Assembly: GCA_003484265.1 (NCBI GenBank)
Contig: DNDO01000030.1
Coordinates: forward strand, 27,435 to 40,349
DNA length: 12,915 nucleotides
Direction: 5' to 3'
Source: Anaerolineae bacterium
Lineage (GTDB): Bacteria; Chloroflexota; Anaerolineae; Anaerolineales; Villigracilaceae
Positions 1-7,125 of the stretch are shown here, piece after piece. The notes beneath the pieces are model-generated. The model worked only from the letters and a program-made list of their open reading frames with translations. It did not search any database and was not told where the DNA came from. The translations under genes and the position numbers were made by a program. Numbering within the stretch: position 1 is the first letter of the stretch; every line of letters begins with the position of its first letter.

Positions 1-456
1 GCGGACATCCATGCCGCGTGGACGGACGTTCTCATTCGACTTAACAAGCCGAGAGAAGGTTACTGTCTCAGGCGGGAGAGTCCCTGCGGAGCGATCGTTG
101 AAGTCTGTGTCTTCGACGGGGATCACAGCGTCTGCGCCTTCGGGCAATTGTGCGCCGGTCATGATCCGCGCTGCTTCGCCGGGCGCGAGGGAAACTGTAG
201 GCGTGGAACCGGCTGGTATGTCGGCGACCACGCGCAAGGTCAGCGGTGATGCGGGCGCGGCATTCGAAGAGTCTGTGGCGCGGAGTGCGAACCCGTCCAT
301 GGATGAGTTGTTAAAGAGGGGCAGGTCATCCTCGGCGATAATGTCAATTGCCAACACGCGGTTTGGAGTTAATTCGAGAGAGATAATTTCAGTTGTTACA
401 GTTTTAAATTGGGAGAGGATTCGTTCGCGGGCTTCTTCGACACTTATTAATGACAT
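1..456 (-). CDS. moeA: MoeA, molybdopterin molybdenumtransferase (partial, N-terminal 152 residues)
   Basis: MoeA inserts molybdate into adenylylated molybdopterin in the last step of molybdenum cofactor synthesis, in the cytosol. The reading frame starts at the ATG at 456 and stays open to base 1, so the C-terminal part lies outside the window. Family motifs are visible in order: NSSMDGFAL at about residues 50-58, the segment IMTGAQLPEGADAVIPVE at about 98-115, and ENVRPRGMDV at about 142-151, which matches the usual NVRxxGEDI block except that Met replaces Glu. An upstream ATG at 470 is out of frame and closes after seven codons, so 456 is the best start; no strong ribosome binding site precedes it. 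It lies 69 bases downstream of rel on the same strand and may be co-transcribed. Identity is seen from motifs; the co-transcription is inferred. Confidence 0.9.
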   Translation of the reverse strand, partial: MSLISVEEARERILSQFKTVTTEIISLELTPNRVLAIDIIAEDDLPLFNNSSMDGFALRATDSSNAAPASPLTLRVVADIPAGSTPTVSLAPGEAARIMTGAQLPEGADAVIPVEDTDFNDRSAGTLPPETVTFSRLVKSNENVRPRGMDVR

Positions 457-485
457 AGTGGTTTATCCATCAATCAGTACATAGA

Positions 486-520
486 TCCAAAATCTAAAAA
501 CCAATATCCAAAATTGCAAA
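486..520. repeat. Degenerate tandem heptanucleotide repeat in the rel-moeA gap
   Basis: Five consecutive seven-base units can be read on the plus strand: TCCAAAA, TCTAAAA, ACCAATA, TCCAAAA and TTGCAAA, running up to a GC-richer TCGGG just before the rel stop codon. Units 1 and 4 are identical and the others keep a pyrimidine/C start and A-rich end. The pattern resembles the short tandemly repeated heptamers known between genes in cyanobacteria. Its role here is unknown, and AT-rich chance periodicity cannot be excluded. Confidence 0.5.
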
Positions 521-525
521 TCGGG

Positions 526-2751
526 CTATCCTGGTCTTACGCGGTGTGCTTCCATAACATTGGGCAGGGTTTCGATGCGGGTAAGAATGCGGCTCAACTG
601 ATCGAGGTTTTTTACTTCAACGACAAGATCGAGATCCGCGATGCTTCTGTTGAAGTTGACGGCAACGTTGCCGATGTTAACTCCCTCGCTGTCGAGCAGG
701 GTGGAGATGTCGCCCATCAATCCCTGGCGGTCATACGCCTGGACTTTTATCGGGATGGGATATGTGCGCTCTACCTTACCCCAATCCACTTGCAGGAGCC
801 GTTCCTTGTCTTTTCTGCGCAGGATGTTCGGGCAATCCTGTCTATGTACGGTTGCGCCTCGCCCGCGTGTGATGTAGCCGACGATCTGGTCGCCTGGCAT
901 GGGCCTACAGCATCTTGCCATTTGCGACAGCAACCCTTTCAACCCAACCACTTCCACCGAATCAGTGGATGCGCTGTCTTTTACAGGTTTACCGACCACA
1001 AGTGTATCTGAGCTTCCCTCTGATTCGGAGAAGCGGCGGATCACGCGGCTGAGCGAGAGGTCGCCGCACCCGATTGCAATGAAGAATTCATCCGGTGTTT
1101 TATAGTTGAGGTCGCGCGCCATCACTTCGAAGTTCATTTCAGAAATACCCAGTCTTTGTAGTTCGCGCTCGATGGCGGTGCGTCCCTGCGCGAGGTTTTG
1201 TTCCACTTCCTGCTTTTTGAACCAGACTTTGATCTTGGAGCGCGCGCGCTGCGTTTTGACAAGTCCCAAGTTTGGATTTAGCCAATCGCGGCTCGGACCG
1301 CCCCGTTTCGCCGTCAAGACCTCGACCTGGTCGCCGGTTTTAAGTTCCTGGTACAACGGGACGAGTTTTCCGTTCACCCGTGCACCGCGACAGCGATGGC
1401 CGATGTCTGTGTGGACGTGGTAGGCAAAGTCTATCGGCGTGGAACCAGCCGACAGGTCGATGATATCGCCGCGCGGGGTAAAAACATAAACACGATCCTG
1501 GAAGACGTCTGTCTTCATGCCCTCCACGAATTCCTGCGCGTCGTTCACCTCCGAACGCCACTCCATCATACTGCGGAGCCAGTTGATGCGCTCTTCATAT
1601 ACTTTGCTGGAACCCTTTCCACCCTCCTTATAGCGCCAGTGTGATGCAATACCATATTCTGCGTTCTGGTGCATTTCTGCTGTGCGTATCTGCACCTCCA
1701 ACGGACGCTTGTCATCGTAGATCACGGCAGTATGCAGGGATTGGTAGAAGTTATCTTTAGGCGCGGCGATGTAATCATCGAACTCGCCGGGGATGGGTCT
1801 CCAAGTGGTATGAATCACACCCAGCGCAGCATAGCACGACGGCACATCCGGCACGATCAGCCGCATGGCGCGCACGTCACGAACGAGATCGAAGGGCTTG
1901 CCTTTTTTTGTCATCTTTTTGTAGATCGAGTAGATATGCTTGGGGCGGCCGCTGATCTCCACGTCAATGTTGTGCTGGGTCAGGAGTTTGACAAGGCTAT
2001 CTTTAATGTCTTCGATCTCCTGCTCCCGGTCAGGGCGTTTATCCTGCAGGTTTTTTGCGATCTCCTTGTATTTTTGCGGGTTGACGTATCGAAACCCCAG
2101 ATCTTCAAGTTCCCACTTGATCTGCCAGATACCGAGCCGGTTGGCAAGCGGTGCAAATATCTCGAGAGTTTCCTTGGCAATGCGCCGTTGTTTTTCCTCC
2201 GGTGTATGGTGCAAAGTACGCATATTGTGCAAACGGTCTGCCAGCTTGATCAAAACAACACGCACATCATCACCCATGGCGAGAAAGGTCTTGCGCAGGG
2301 TTTCAGATTTGAGGTCCTGTTTGCGTCCTTTTGCCTCTGCGCGTTCATCGATGAGCCTGGCTTCTTCTAATACTTCCTCTTTGTGTGTGTGTTGGTCACC
2401 TCGCGAAACACGAGGCAGGTTTGTAAGTTTGGTCACACCGTTCACGAGATTGGCAACTGTATCGCCAAAATCGCGCCGGATATCCTCGAGCGTTAAATGA
2501 GTATCTTCCACTGTGTCATGGAGCAGTCCAGCAACCACCACCTCAGGCGGGACTCGCAGGTCAGCCAGTATGCTTGCTACTGCAAGACAATGATTGATGT
2601 ATGGGTCCCCGGATTGCCGCTGTTGTTTGCGATGCACTTCTTCCGCGACGCGGTAGGCGCGTTGGACCATTTCCCTGTCTGCCAGTGAAAAGTGTTCAGG
2701 GAGCTGCTCAAGTAGTTTTTCCAGAGGAATTACTTTTTCTGATTCTTTCAT
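526..2751 (-). CDS. rel: Bifunctional-type RelA/SpoT (p)ppGpp synthetase/hydrolase
   Basis: Long RelA/SpoT homologue of 741 residues, which makes and degrades the alarmone (p)ppGpp during the stringent response. Numbering from the ATG at 2751, the HD hydrolase domain (about 35-190) keeps HDTVED at 78-83 and ADRLHNM at 171-177. The synthetase domain (about 265-375) has GRPKHIYSI, EFDDYIAAPK at 323-332 and YQSLHT. A TGS domain (about 420-480), a helical region, the cysteine-rich block with RCC near 613-615 and a C-terminal ACT domain (about 665-738) follow, so the full ribosome-binding half is present. The usual RXKD motif of bifunctional enzymes is replaced by EFDD, the acidic form known from monofunctional RelA. 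A TTG start at 2793 would add 14 residues of low similarity; the ATG at 2751 is preferred. TAAAAT lies seven bases before it with no clear ribosome binding site. Divergent from ybaK. Confidence 0.95.
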   Translation of the reverse strand: MKESEKVIPLEKLLEQLPEHFSLADREMVQRAYRVAEEVHRKQQRQSGDPYINHCLAVASILADLRVPPEVVVAGLLHDTVEDTHLTLEDIRRDFGDTVANLVNGVTKLTNLPRVSRGDQHTHKEEVLEEARLIDERAEAKGRKQDLKSETLRKTFLAMGDDVRVVLIKLADRLHNMRTLHHTPEEKQRRIAKETLEIFAPLANRLGIWQIKWELEDLGFRYVNPQKYKEIAKNLQDKRPDREQEIEDIKDSLVKLLTQHNIDVEISGRPKHIYSIYKKMTKKGKPFDLVRDVRAMRLIVPDVPSCYAALGVIHTTWRPIPGEFDDYIAAPKDNFYQSLHTAVIYDDKRPLEVQIRTAEMHQNAEYGIASHWRYKEGGKGSSKVYEERINWLRSMMEWRSEVNDAQEFVEGMKTDVFQDRVYVFTPRGDIIDLSAGSTPIDFAYHVHTDIGHRCRGARVNGKLVPLYQELKTGDQVEVLTAKRGGPSRDWLNPNLGLVKTQRARSKIKVWFKKQEVEQNLAQGRTAIERELQRLGISEMNFEVMARDLNYKTPDEFFIAIGCGDLSLSRVIRRFSESEGSSDTLVVGKPVKDSASTDSVEVVGLKGLLSQMARCCRPMPGDQIVGYITRGRGATVHRQDCPNILRRKDKERLLQVDWGKVERTYPIPIKVQAYDRQGLMGDISTLLDSEGVNIGNVAVNFNRSIADLDLVVEVKNLDQLSRILTRIETLPNVMEAHRVRPG

Positions 2752-2855
2752 TGGAAGTATTTTACTACGCGGAAAAAAGAATCCGCCTCCCAAATCATTT
2801 GGATATGCTTTTGTGACAAATTATCGAAATACTCTTCATCTTTCAACATGGATGA

Positions 2856-2861
2856 TATAAA
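2856..2861 (+). promoter_or_regulatory. Possible -10 element for ybaK
   Basis: TATAAA lies 32 bases upstream of the ybaK start codon in the 142-base divergent gap between rel and ybaK. No convincing -35 hexamer stands at the usual distance. The assignment rests on position and AT content only. Confidence 0.3.
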
Positions 2862-2893
2862 ATTCAATATTCATACCTGCCTTTGGATACAAT

Positions 2894-3382
2894 ATGCCAG
2901 TTATAAACAATGTCACTCGATTATTAGATTCTCGCAAGATCCCATACGAAGTGTTCGAACTTCCACCTGAAAAATTAGGTGCGTTGGACGTGGCTCATCT
3001 TCTAAAGGTTGAGCCTGATTCCGTTTTCAAAACCATTGTCGTCACGAGGGATAAAGGGAAGAAGCCATTACTGGTCCTTGTGCCGGGTCCATCTACGGTC
3101 AATCTAAAGTTGCTGGCATCAGCAATTGGAGAAAAGAAGGTTTATTTGCCGTCCGAGCGTGAAGCTGAAAAGTTGACACGCTTGCGGGCAGGCGGAATTT
3201 CACCTCTGGCGTTGATCAATAAAGGGTTTCAAGTTGTGATCGATTCGTCCGCTCAAAAGTTTACCGAAATATATGTTTCAGGCGGTCAGAGAGGGTTGAA
3301 TATCAAGTTGCCTGTAAATGACTTATTGAAATTGACGAATGCTCGTTTTGTAATTGTTTGTACAAATAACGGATTATCATAG
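2894..3382 (+). CDS. ybaK: YbaK/EbsC-type aminoacyl-tRNA deacylase (Cys-tRNA(Pro) deacylase-like)
   Basis: A 162-residue single-domain protein of the YbaK/ProX editing family, which hydrolyses mischarged tRNA in trans, classically Cys-tRNA(Pro), in the cytosol. Family features are the N-terminal helix with KIPYEVFELPPE at about 15-26, the catalytic lysine context SVFKTIVV with Lys46 (the position of the key lysine in characterised YbaK proteins), the block LRAGGISPL at about 97-105, and the C-terminal YVSGGQRGLNIKLP at about 127-140. Length agrees with the family. The ATG at 2894 has no obvious ribosome binding site. The gene is divergent from rel, and its stop is 128 bases before the importer operon. 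The substrate cannot be read from sequence alone, since relatives such as YeaK and ProXp differ in specificity; Cys-tRNA(Pro) is the likeliest because of the match around GGISPL. Confidence 0.88.
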   Translation: MPVINNVTRLLDSRKIPYEVFELPPEKLGALDVAHLLKVEPDSVFKTIVVTRDKGKKPLLVLVPGPSTVNLKLLASAIGEKKVYLPSEREAEKLTRLRAGGISPLALINKGFQVVIDSSAQKFTEIYVSGGQRGLNIKLPVNDLLKLTNARFVIVCTNNGLS

Positions 3383-3384
3383 TG

Positions 3385-3390
3385 TATAAT
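3385..3390 (+). promoter_or_regulatory. Possible -10 element for the amino-acid importer operon
   Basis: A perfect TATAAT begins three bases after the ybaK stop codon and 121 bases before the first importer start. The nearest -35-like hexamer, TTGTAC at 3358-3363, is 21 bases upstream, longer than the usual 16-18, and sits in the palindrome TTTGTACAAA (3357-3366) at the end of ybaK. If used, the mRNA would carry a leader of roughly 110 bases. Confidence 0.35.
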
Positions 3391-3497
3391 AATTTTACTG
3401 TGTTTTGTAACAGGAAATTGTCGAAAGGAGGATAGAGGCAAACATAAAACTTGTGTACCTAAAAAAACGAAAGTTCGTAAACTATAACTATTTCTCT

Positions 3498-3505
3498 AAA
3501 GGAGG
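3498..3505 (+). promoter_or_regulatory. Strong ribosome binding site of aapJ
   Basis: AAAGGAGG ends five bases before the ATG at 3511 and is the strongest Shine-Dalgarno match before any gene in the window. This fits a highly expressed receptor protein and fixes the aapJ start. A near-identical AAAGGAGGA at 3424-3432 has no start codon at a useful distance. Confidence 0.85.
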
Positions 3506-3510
3506 AGAAT

Positions 3511-4635
3511 ATGCGTAAACTATTAGCAATAACGGGGATTCTGATGATCGCAAGCCTTGTGCTCGCGGCTTGTGGTGGAGGTGCGGCGCCGGCACCATCC
3601 AATGGCGGTGAAGTTGTCACCGTGGTTGAAACAGTTGTCGTTGAGGTGCCGGGCGAAACCGTAATTACCCAGCCTCAAGGCTATGGCACGATCCTTGCCC
3701 GTGTTCTTGAACGAGGAAAGCTCGTCTGCGGTGGTCGTACTGATTTGCTAGGTTTTGGCTTCCTGGACGATAATGGAAACAACGCCGGGTTCGATACCGA
3801 CCTTTGCCGTGCTGTCGCCGCTGCCGTTTTTGGCGATCCGACTGCGGTCGAGTTTGTCCCATTGACCGCCGCTGATCGTGGTCCTGCCCTTCAAACAGGT
3901 GAAGTTGACCTGCTTTCGCGCAATGTCACATGGAATTCAAAACGTGATGCAGAATGGGGTAACTTCACAGTTACGATGTTCTACGACGGTCAGACCTTCA
4001 TCGTTGGCAGTGACAGTGGTATTAATACACTCGAAGACATGGACGGCGCCACCATTTGTGTGACCACCGGCACGACCACTGAAACCAACCTGGCTACTGC
4101 TTTTGCTGATGCTGGTATTTCTTTTGAATCAGTCACATTTGAAGATACCGCTTCGGTCTACAGCGCCTATGATACAGGAAGTTGTGATGCTGCAACAAGC
4201 GATGCTTCACAGTTGGCGGCAATCCGTGTTGGTTTGCAGGATCCTTCTGCCCACAAATTACTGGACTTCACCATTTCCAAAGAATATCTGACTCCTGCCG
4301 TCCCGGCAGGCGATGACCAGTGGTTTGACTTTGTCAAGACCGTTATGTGGTCCTTGATCGCGGCTGAGGAATTCGGCGTAACTTCTGCAAATGTAGAAGA
4401 GATGAAGTCCAGTCCAAATGGTGATATCCGCACATTGCTTGGCGCGGAAGGTGACTGGGGTTACACCCAGTTGGGTGTTGATGCGGCCGCTCTGGCGAAT
4501 GCCATATCAGCAGTCGGCAATTACGGCGAAATCTATGACCGCTACTTTGGCGCCAATGGCGTCTTCCAATTGGAGCGCGGACCTAACAACCTCGGTATTA
4601 ACGGTGGTTGGCTTGTTGCTCCGGCGATCAAATAG
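3511..4635 (+). CDS. aapJ: General amino-acid ABC transporter substrate-binding lipoprotein (AapJ/BztA family)
   Basis: Extracytoplasmic receptor that delivers amino acids to the AapQM permeases; 374 residues. A signal peptide ends in the lipobox LVLAAC with Cys21 as lipidation site, so the protein is membrane-anchored, whereas proteobacterial AapJ is usually a soluble periplasmic protein. A low-complexity Val/Thr/Glu linker follows (about 35-55). The mature domain shows AapJ/BztA landmarks: VLERGKLVCGGR (65-76), GFDTDLCRAVAAAVFGDP (93-110), FVPLTAADRGPALQTGEVD (115-133), LLSRNVTW (134-141), YDGQTFIV (158-165), GDDQWFDFVK (267-276), EEFGVTSANVEEM and a C-terminal NYGEIYDRYFG with RGPNNLGINGG. 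A near-perfect ribosome binding site supports the start. First gene of a four-gene operon. Family assignment is firm; the exact amino-acid range is inferred from the broad specificity of Aap/Bzt systems. Confidence 0.93.
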   Translation: MRKLLAITGILMIASLVLAACGGGAAPAPSNGGEVVTVVETVVVEVPGETVITQPQGYGTILARVLERGKLVCGGRTDLLGFGFLDDNGNNAGFDTDLCRAVAAAVFGDPTAVEFVPLTAADRGPALQTGEVDLLSRNVTWNSKRDAEWGNFTVTMFYDGQTFIVGSDSGINTLEDMDGATICVTTGTTTETNLATAFADAGISFESVTFEDTASVYSAYDTGSCDAATSDASQLAAIRVGLQDPSAHKLLDFTISKEYLTPAVPAGDDQWFDFVKTVMWSLIAAEEFGVTSANVEEMKSSPNGDIRTLLGAEGDWGYTQLGVDAAALANAISAVGNYGEIYDRYFGANGVFQLERGPNNLGINGGWLVAPAIK

Positions 4636-4659
4636 CTGATGAACTACTAAAGAGTTATC

Positions 4660-4695
4660 GAACTGTGCGCAGTCCCTAGGGATTGCGCACAGTTC
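4660..4695 (+). other. Strong intercistronic hairpin between aapJ and aapQ
   Basis: Arms GAACTGTGCGCA (4660-4671) and TGCGCACAGTTC (4684-4695) are perfect 12-base complements, and the 12 bases between them (TCCC..GGGA) can extend the stem further. No T-run follows, so it is not a classical terminator. It lies 24 bases after the aapJ stop and 20 bases before the aapQ start, the position where ABC operons often carry a stem-loop that protects or trims the receptor mRNA and lowers permease expression. Confidence 0.75.
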
Positions 4696-4715
4696 TAAAT
4701 TGGACTTCTGAGCCT

Positions 4716-5897
4716 ATGGCAACCAATATTCAACCCACAGAGAAAATTCCTGTTTGGCGCGACGAACGATATTTAAGCAGTGCCGCACAAATTCTTTCAT
4801 CCATAATTGTTATAGGGTTGTTATATTGGATGGCGTCAAATTTCGTTGAGATCACCAACCAACGCGGGATATCATTATCATATAAGTTCTTAAGTGAACC
4901 GGCAGGCTTTCCAATTTCGGAATCCACCATCCCGTATGACCCAACCATGTCTTTTGGGCGAGCTTTTATTGTGGGGTTGGCTAATACGCTAACCGTATCA
5001 GTTACCGGAATTGTTTTAGCATCCATACTAGGGTTTCTAATTGGGCTCGCACGCCTTTCATCCAACTGGTTGTTCAGTCGTCTTGCAACCGCATTTATCG
5101 AATTTCATCGGAATATTCCCCTGCTGGTTCTATTGTTTCTTTGGTATTTTGGTGTGTTTAATCAATTGCCGCTGGTTAAGAACAGTGTTGTATTTCCCGG
5201 ACCTATTTACCTGAATATTAGAGGTCTGTATCTGACTTGGCCGCGTCTTACTGAAACCGGTGGAGTATTTGCCGCCTTCCTGGTAGGAGGCTTGATCCTT
5301 TCAATACTTGCCTGGAAATTCCTGATTAGTGTGCGGGAGAGGACCGGGCGGGAAACCTATTATGTGCAAACTTCAGTGGGGATACTTATTGCCTTGCCGT
5401 TGATCGGCTGGTTCGCCTCCGGTGGTGCTCCCTTGTGGTTGGATGTGCCAGTGCTGGAAGGATTTAACTTTAAGAATGGGCTTCGCCTTTCAACAGAATT
5501 TGGTGCATTGCTGGTTGGGTTAACAACCTACACAGCGGCCTTTATCGCTGAGGTTGTCCGTAGTGGGATTCAGGCCGTCGATCGAGGGCAGACAGAGGCG
5601 GCGAAAGCAGTTGGATTGAGTAATTTTCAGGTTCTTCGCTTGATAGTAATCCCTCAAGCCATGCGTGTTATCATCCCGCCGTTGATTAGTCAGTATCTAA
5701 ATCTTACAAAAAATTCAAGCTTGGCGCTCGCCATTGGTTATCAAGACTTGTTCGCGGTTGGAAAAGTAACAATTAATCAAGCAGGCCGTGCTGTGCCGGT
5801 TTTCCTTATGGTGATGGCAACGTATTTGATCTTAAGTCTGATTACATCCTTCATTCTAAATATCTATAACCGTCGCATTCAATTTGTAGAAAGGTAG
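4716..5897 (+). CDS. aapQ: Amino-acid ABC transporter permease (AapQ/BztB family)
   Basis: Inner-membrane permease of 393 residues, one half of the amino-acid channel with AapM. It has the long form typical of AapQ/BztB (about 400 residues rather than the 220-250 of GlnP/HisM): an N-terminal membrane segment after WRDERY, an extracytoplasmic stretch containing SEPAGFPIS, then the core permease domain starting near GRAFIVGLANTLTVS with a roughly 130-residue insertion between FHRNIPLLVLLFLWYFGVF and the final helices. The EAA loop that docks to the ATPase reads EAAKAVGLSNFQVLRLIVIP at about 294-313. The ATG at 4716 is chosen because the alternative TTG at 4683 falls inside the intercistronic hairpin; no strong ribosome binding site is present, matching a weakly translated permease. 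Substrate inferred from family. Confidence 0.92.
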   Translation: MATNIQPTEKIPVWRDERYLSSAAQILSSIIVIGLLYWMASNFVEITNQRGISLSYKFLSEPAGFPISESTIPYDPTMSFGRAFIVGLANTLTVSVTGIVLASILGFLIGLARLSSNWLFSRLATAFIEFHRNIPLLVLLFLWYFGVFNQLPLVKNSVVFPGPIYLNIRGLYLTWPRLTETGGVFAAFLVGGLILSILAWKFLISVRERTGRETYYVQTSVGILIALPLIGWFASGGAPLWLDVPVLEGFNFKNGLRLSTEFGALLVGLTTYTAAFIAEVVRSGIQAVDRGQTEAAKAVGLSNFQVLRLIVIPQAMRVIIPPLISQYLNLTKNSSLALAIGYQDLFAVGKVTINQAGRAVPVFLMVMATYLILSLITSFILNIYNRRIQFVER

Positions 5898-5899
5898 CA

Positions 5900-7108
5900 A
5901 TGACGATAAGGTCTGATACGCTTGCCCCCCCGGATCCACCTGGTCTTGTTACCTGGGTGAAAAAAAACCTCTTTGGGAACTGGTTCAGTTCGCTTCTGAC
6001 ACTGGTGTCGTTGACGATCATTTATTTTGCAGTTATCGGTGCTGTTTCGTGGGTATTCAATACTGCCGATTGGAGACCTGTTATCCGCGCTCCGTTGTTA
6101 TACCTTATCGGTCAATATCCGCGCGATCAAATTTGGCGCACCGGGCTAAGTCTTTGGATTTCAACTTTCTTGATTGGAATGTCGTGGGGGGTCTGGGAGA
6201 AATATATTAAAGCTTTTGCGATCTTTCTTGCAATTTTGCTTGGAATATTCGCTGTTATCCCGCTTGATGCGGCTACGCTGACCTTGGGTGTACGTGCTTC
6301 TTTCCTGATAAACCCAGTGTTGATATATGTGGGTTATCTATTGGGGAAAAGCAGATTTATACGAAGCCAGCACGTGACTGCTCTATGGCTTCTTGCTTCA
6401 ATTCTCATAGTATTAGTAATACTACCTGGGTTTAATGGAAATACATTGCTGCCAAAAGTCGAGACGACTGTTTGGGGCGGATTCCTTGTCACTCTTCTTC
6501 TTGCTGTAGGTGGAATCGTGTTGTCGTTTCCGATTGGTGTCCTGCTCGCACTCGGGCGCAGGTCATCCCTGCCGGTGGTTAAGTTGTTTTCAATCTTGTT
6601 TATCGAAGTGATCCGCGGTGTCCCTCTAATTACGATCCTGTTCATGTTTTCGATCATCCTTGCCCTATTCCTGCCAGCTGAGTCTCGGATTGATCGTGTT
6701 TTGCGCGCGTTGATCGGAATGACAGTTTTTAGTGCGGCGTATATGGCTGAGAATGTTCGAGGAGGACTGCAGTCCATTCCCCCGGGGCAGGTGGAGGCGG
6801 CAAAAGCGATCGGCTTAAGCAGTTTTCAAACGATGACGCTGATCGTACTGCCGCAGGCGCTGCGCGCCGTAATCCCTTCGATCGTAGGTCAATTCATTTC
6901 CTTATTCAAAGATACAACCTTGGTTGTTATCGTGGGGATAAATGACCTTTTGGGGATGGGGAAATCCATTCTTGGCACTGACCCTGAATTTGTTCGTTTG
7001 CAGGGGGAGGTGTATATTTTCATAGCATTAATTTATTGGATATTTAGTTATTTTATGTCCTACGCCAGCCTGCAGTTGGAAAAGTCCCTAGGTGTGGGCG
7101 AACGCTAG
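5900..7108 (+). CDS. aapM: Amino-acid ABC transporter permease (AapM/BztC family)
   Basis: Second permease subunit, 402 residues, pairing with AapQ in the membrane. The N-terminal half is a family-specific extension with several hydrophobic helices (about 33-52, 86-97, 105-125 and 160-176), containing the AapM/BztC-like stretch WVFNTADWRPVIRAPLLYLIG cut short here by a basic-aromatic loop. The C-terminal half is the canonical permease core: WGGFLVTLLLAVGGIVLSFP (192-211), FIEVIRGVPLITILFMFS (234-251) and the EAA loop EAAKAIGLSSFQTMTLIVLP at 299-318. It starts two bases after the aapQ stop, with AAAGG as a weak ribosome binding site within the end of aapQ, so the two permeases are probably translationally coupled and made in equal amounts. 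Family firm; substrate inferred. Confidence 0.92.
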   Translation: MTIRSDTLAPPDPPGLVTWVKKNLFGNWFSSLLTLVSLTIIYFAVIGAVSWVFNTADWRPVIRAPLLYLIGQYPRDQIWRTGLSLWISTFLIGMSWGVWEKYIKAFAIFLAILLGIFAVIPLDAATLTLGVRASFLINPVLIYVGYLLGKSRFIRSQHVTALWLLASILIVLVILPGFNGNTLLPKVETTVWGGFLVTLLLAVGGIVLSFPIGVLLALGRRSSLPVVKLFSILFIEVIRGVPLITILFMFSIILALFLPAESRIDRVLRALIGMTVFSAAYMAENVRGGLQSIPPGQVEAAKAIGLSSFQTMTLIVLPQALRAVIPSIVGQFISLFKDTTLVVIVGINDLLGMGKSILGTDPEFVRLQGEVYIFIALIYWIFSYFMSYASLQLEKSLGVGER

Positions 7109-7125
7109 GCAAGGAGAATTTATCA

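Noticed and set aside
11..484. Plus-strand open frame of 157 codons at the left edge
   Set aside because: The opposite strand encodes clear MoeA motifs across the same bases.
1669..2370. Plus-strand open frames within rel, up to 233 codons
   Set aside because: They are antisense to a fully conserved RelA/SpoT homologue and show no recognisable domains.
3453..3518. Short GTG-initiated leader peptide overlapping the aapJ start
   Set aside because: The frame is open for 21 codons and ends in TAA inside aapJ, but the upstream Shine-Dalgarno sequence is 20 bases away, there is no codon bias, and it contains no run of a single amino acid that would suggest attenuation.
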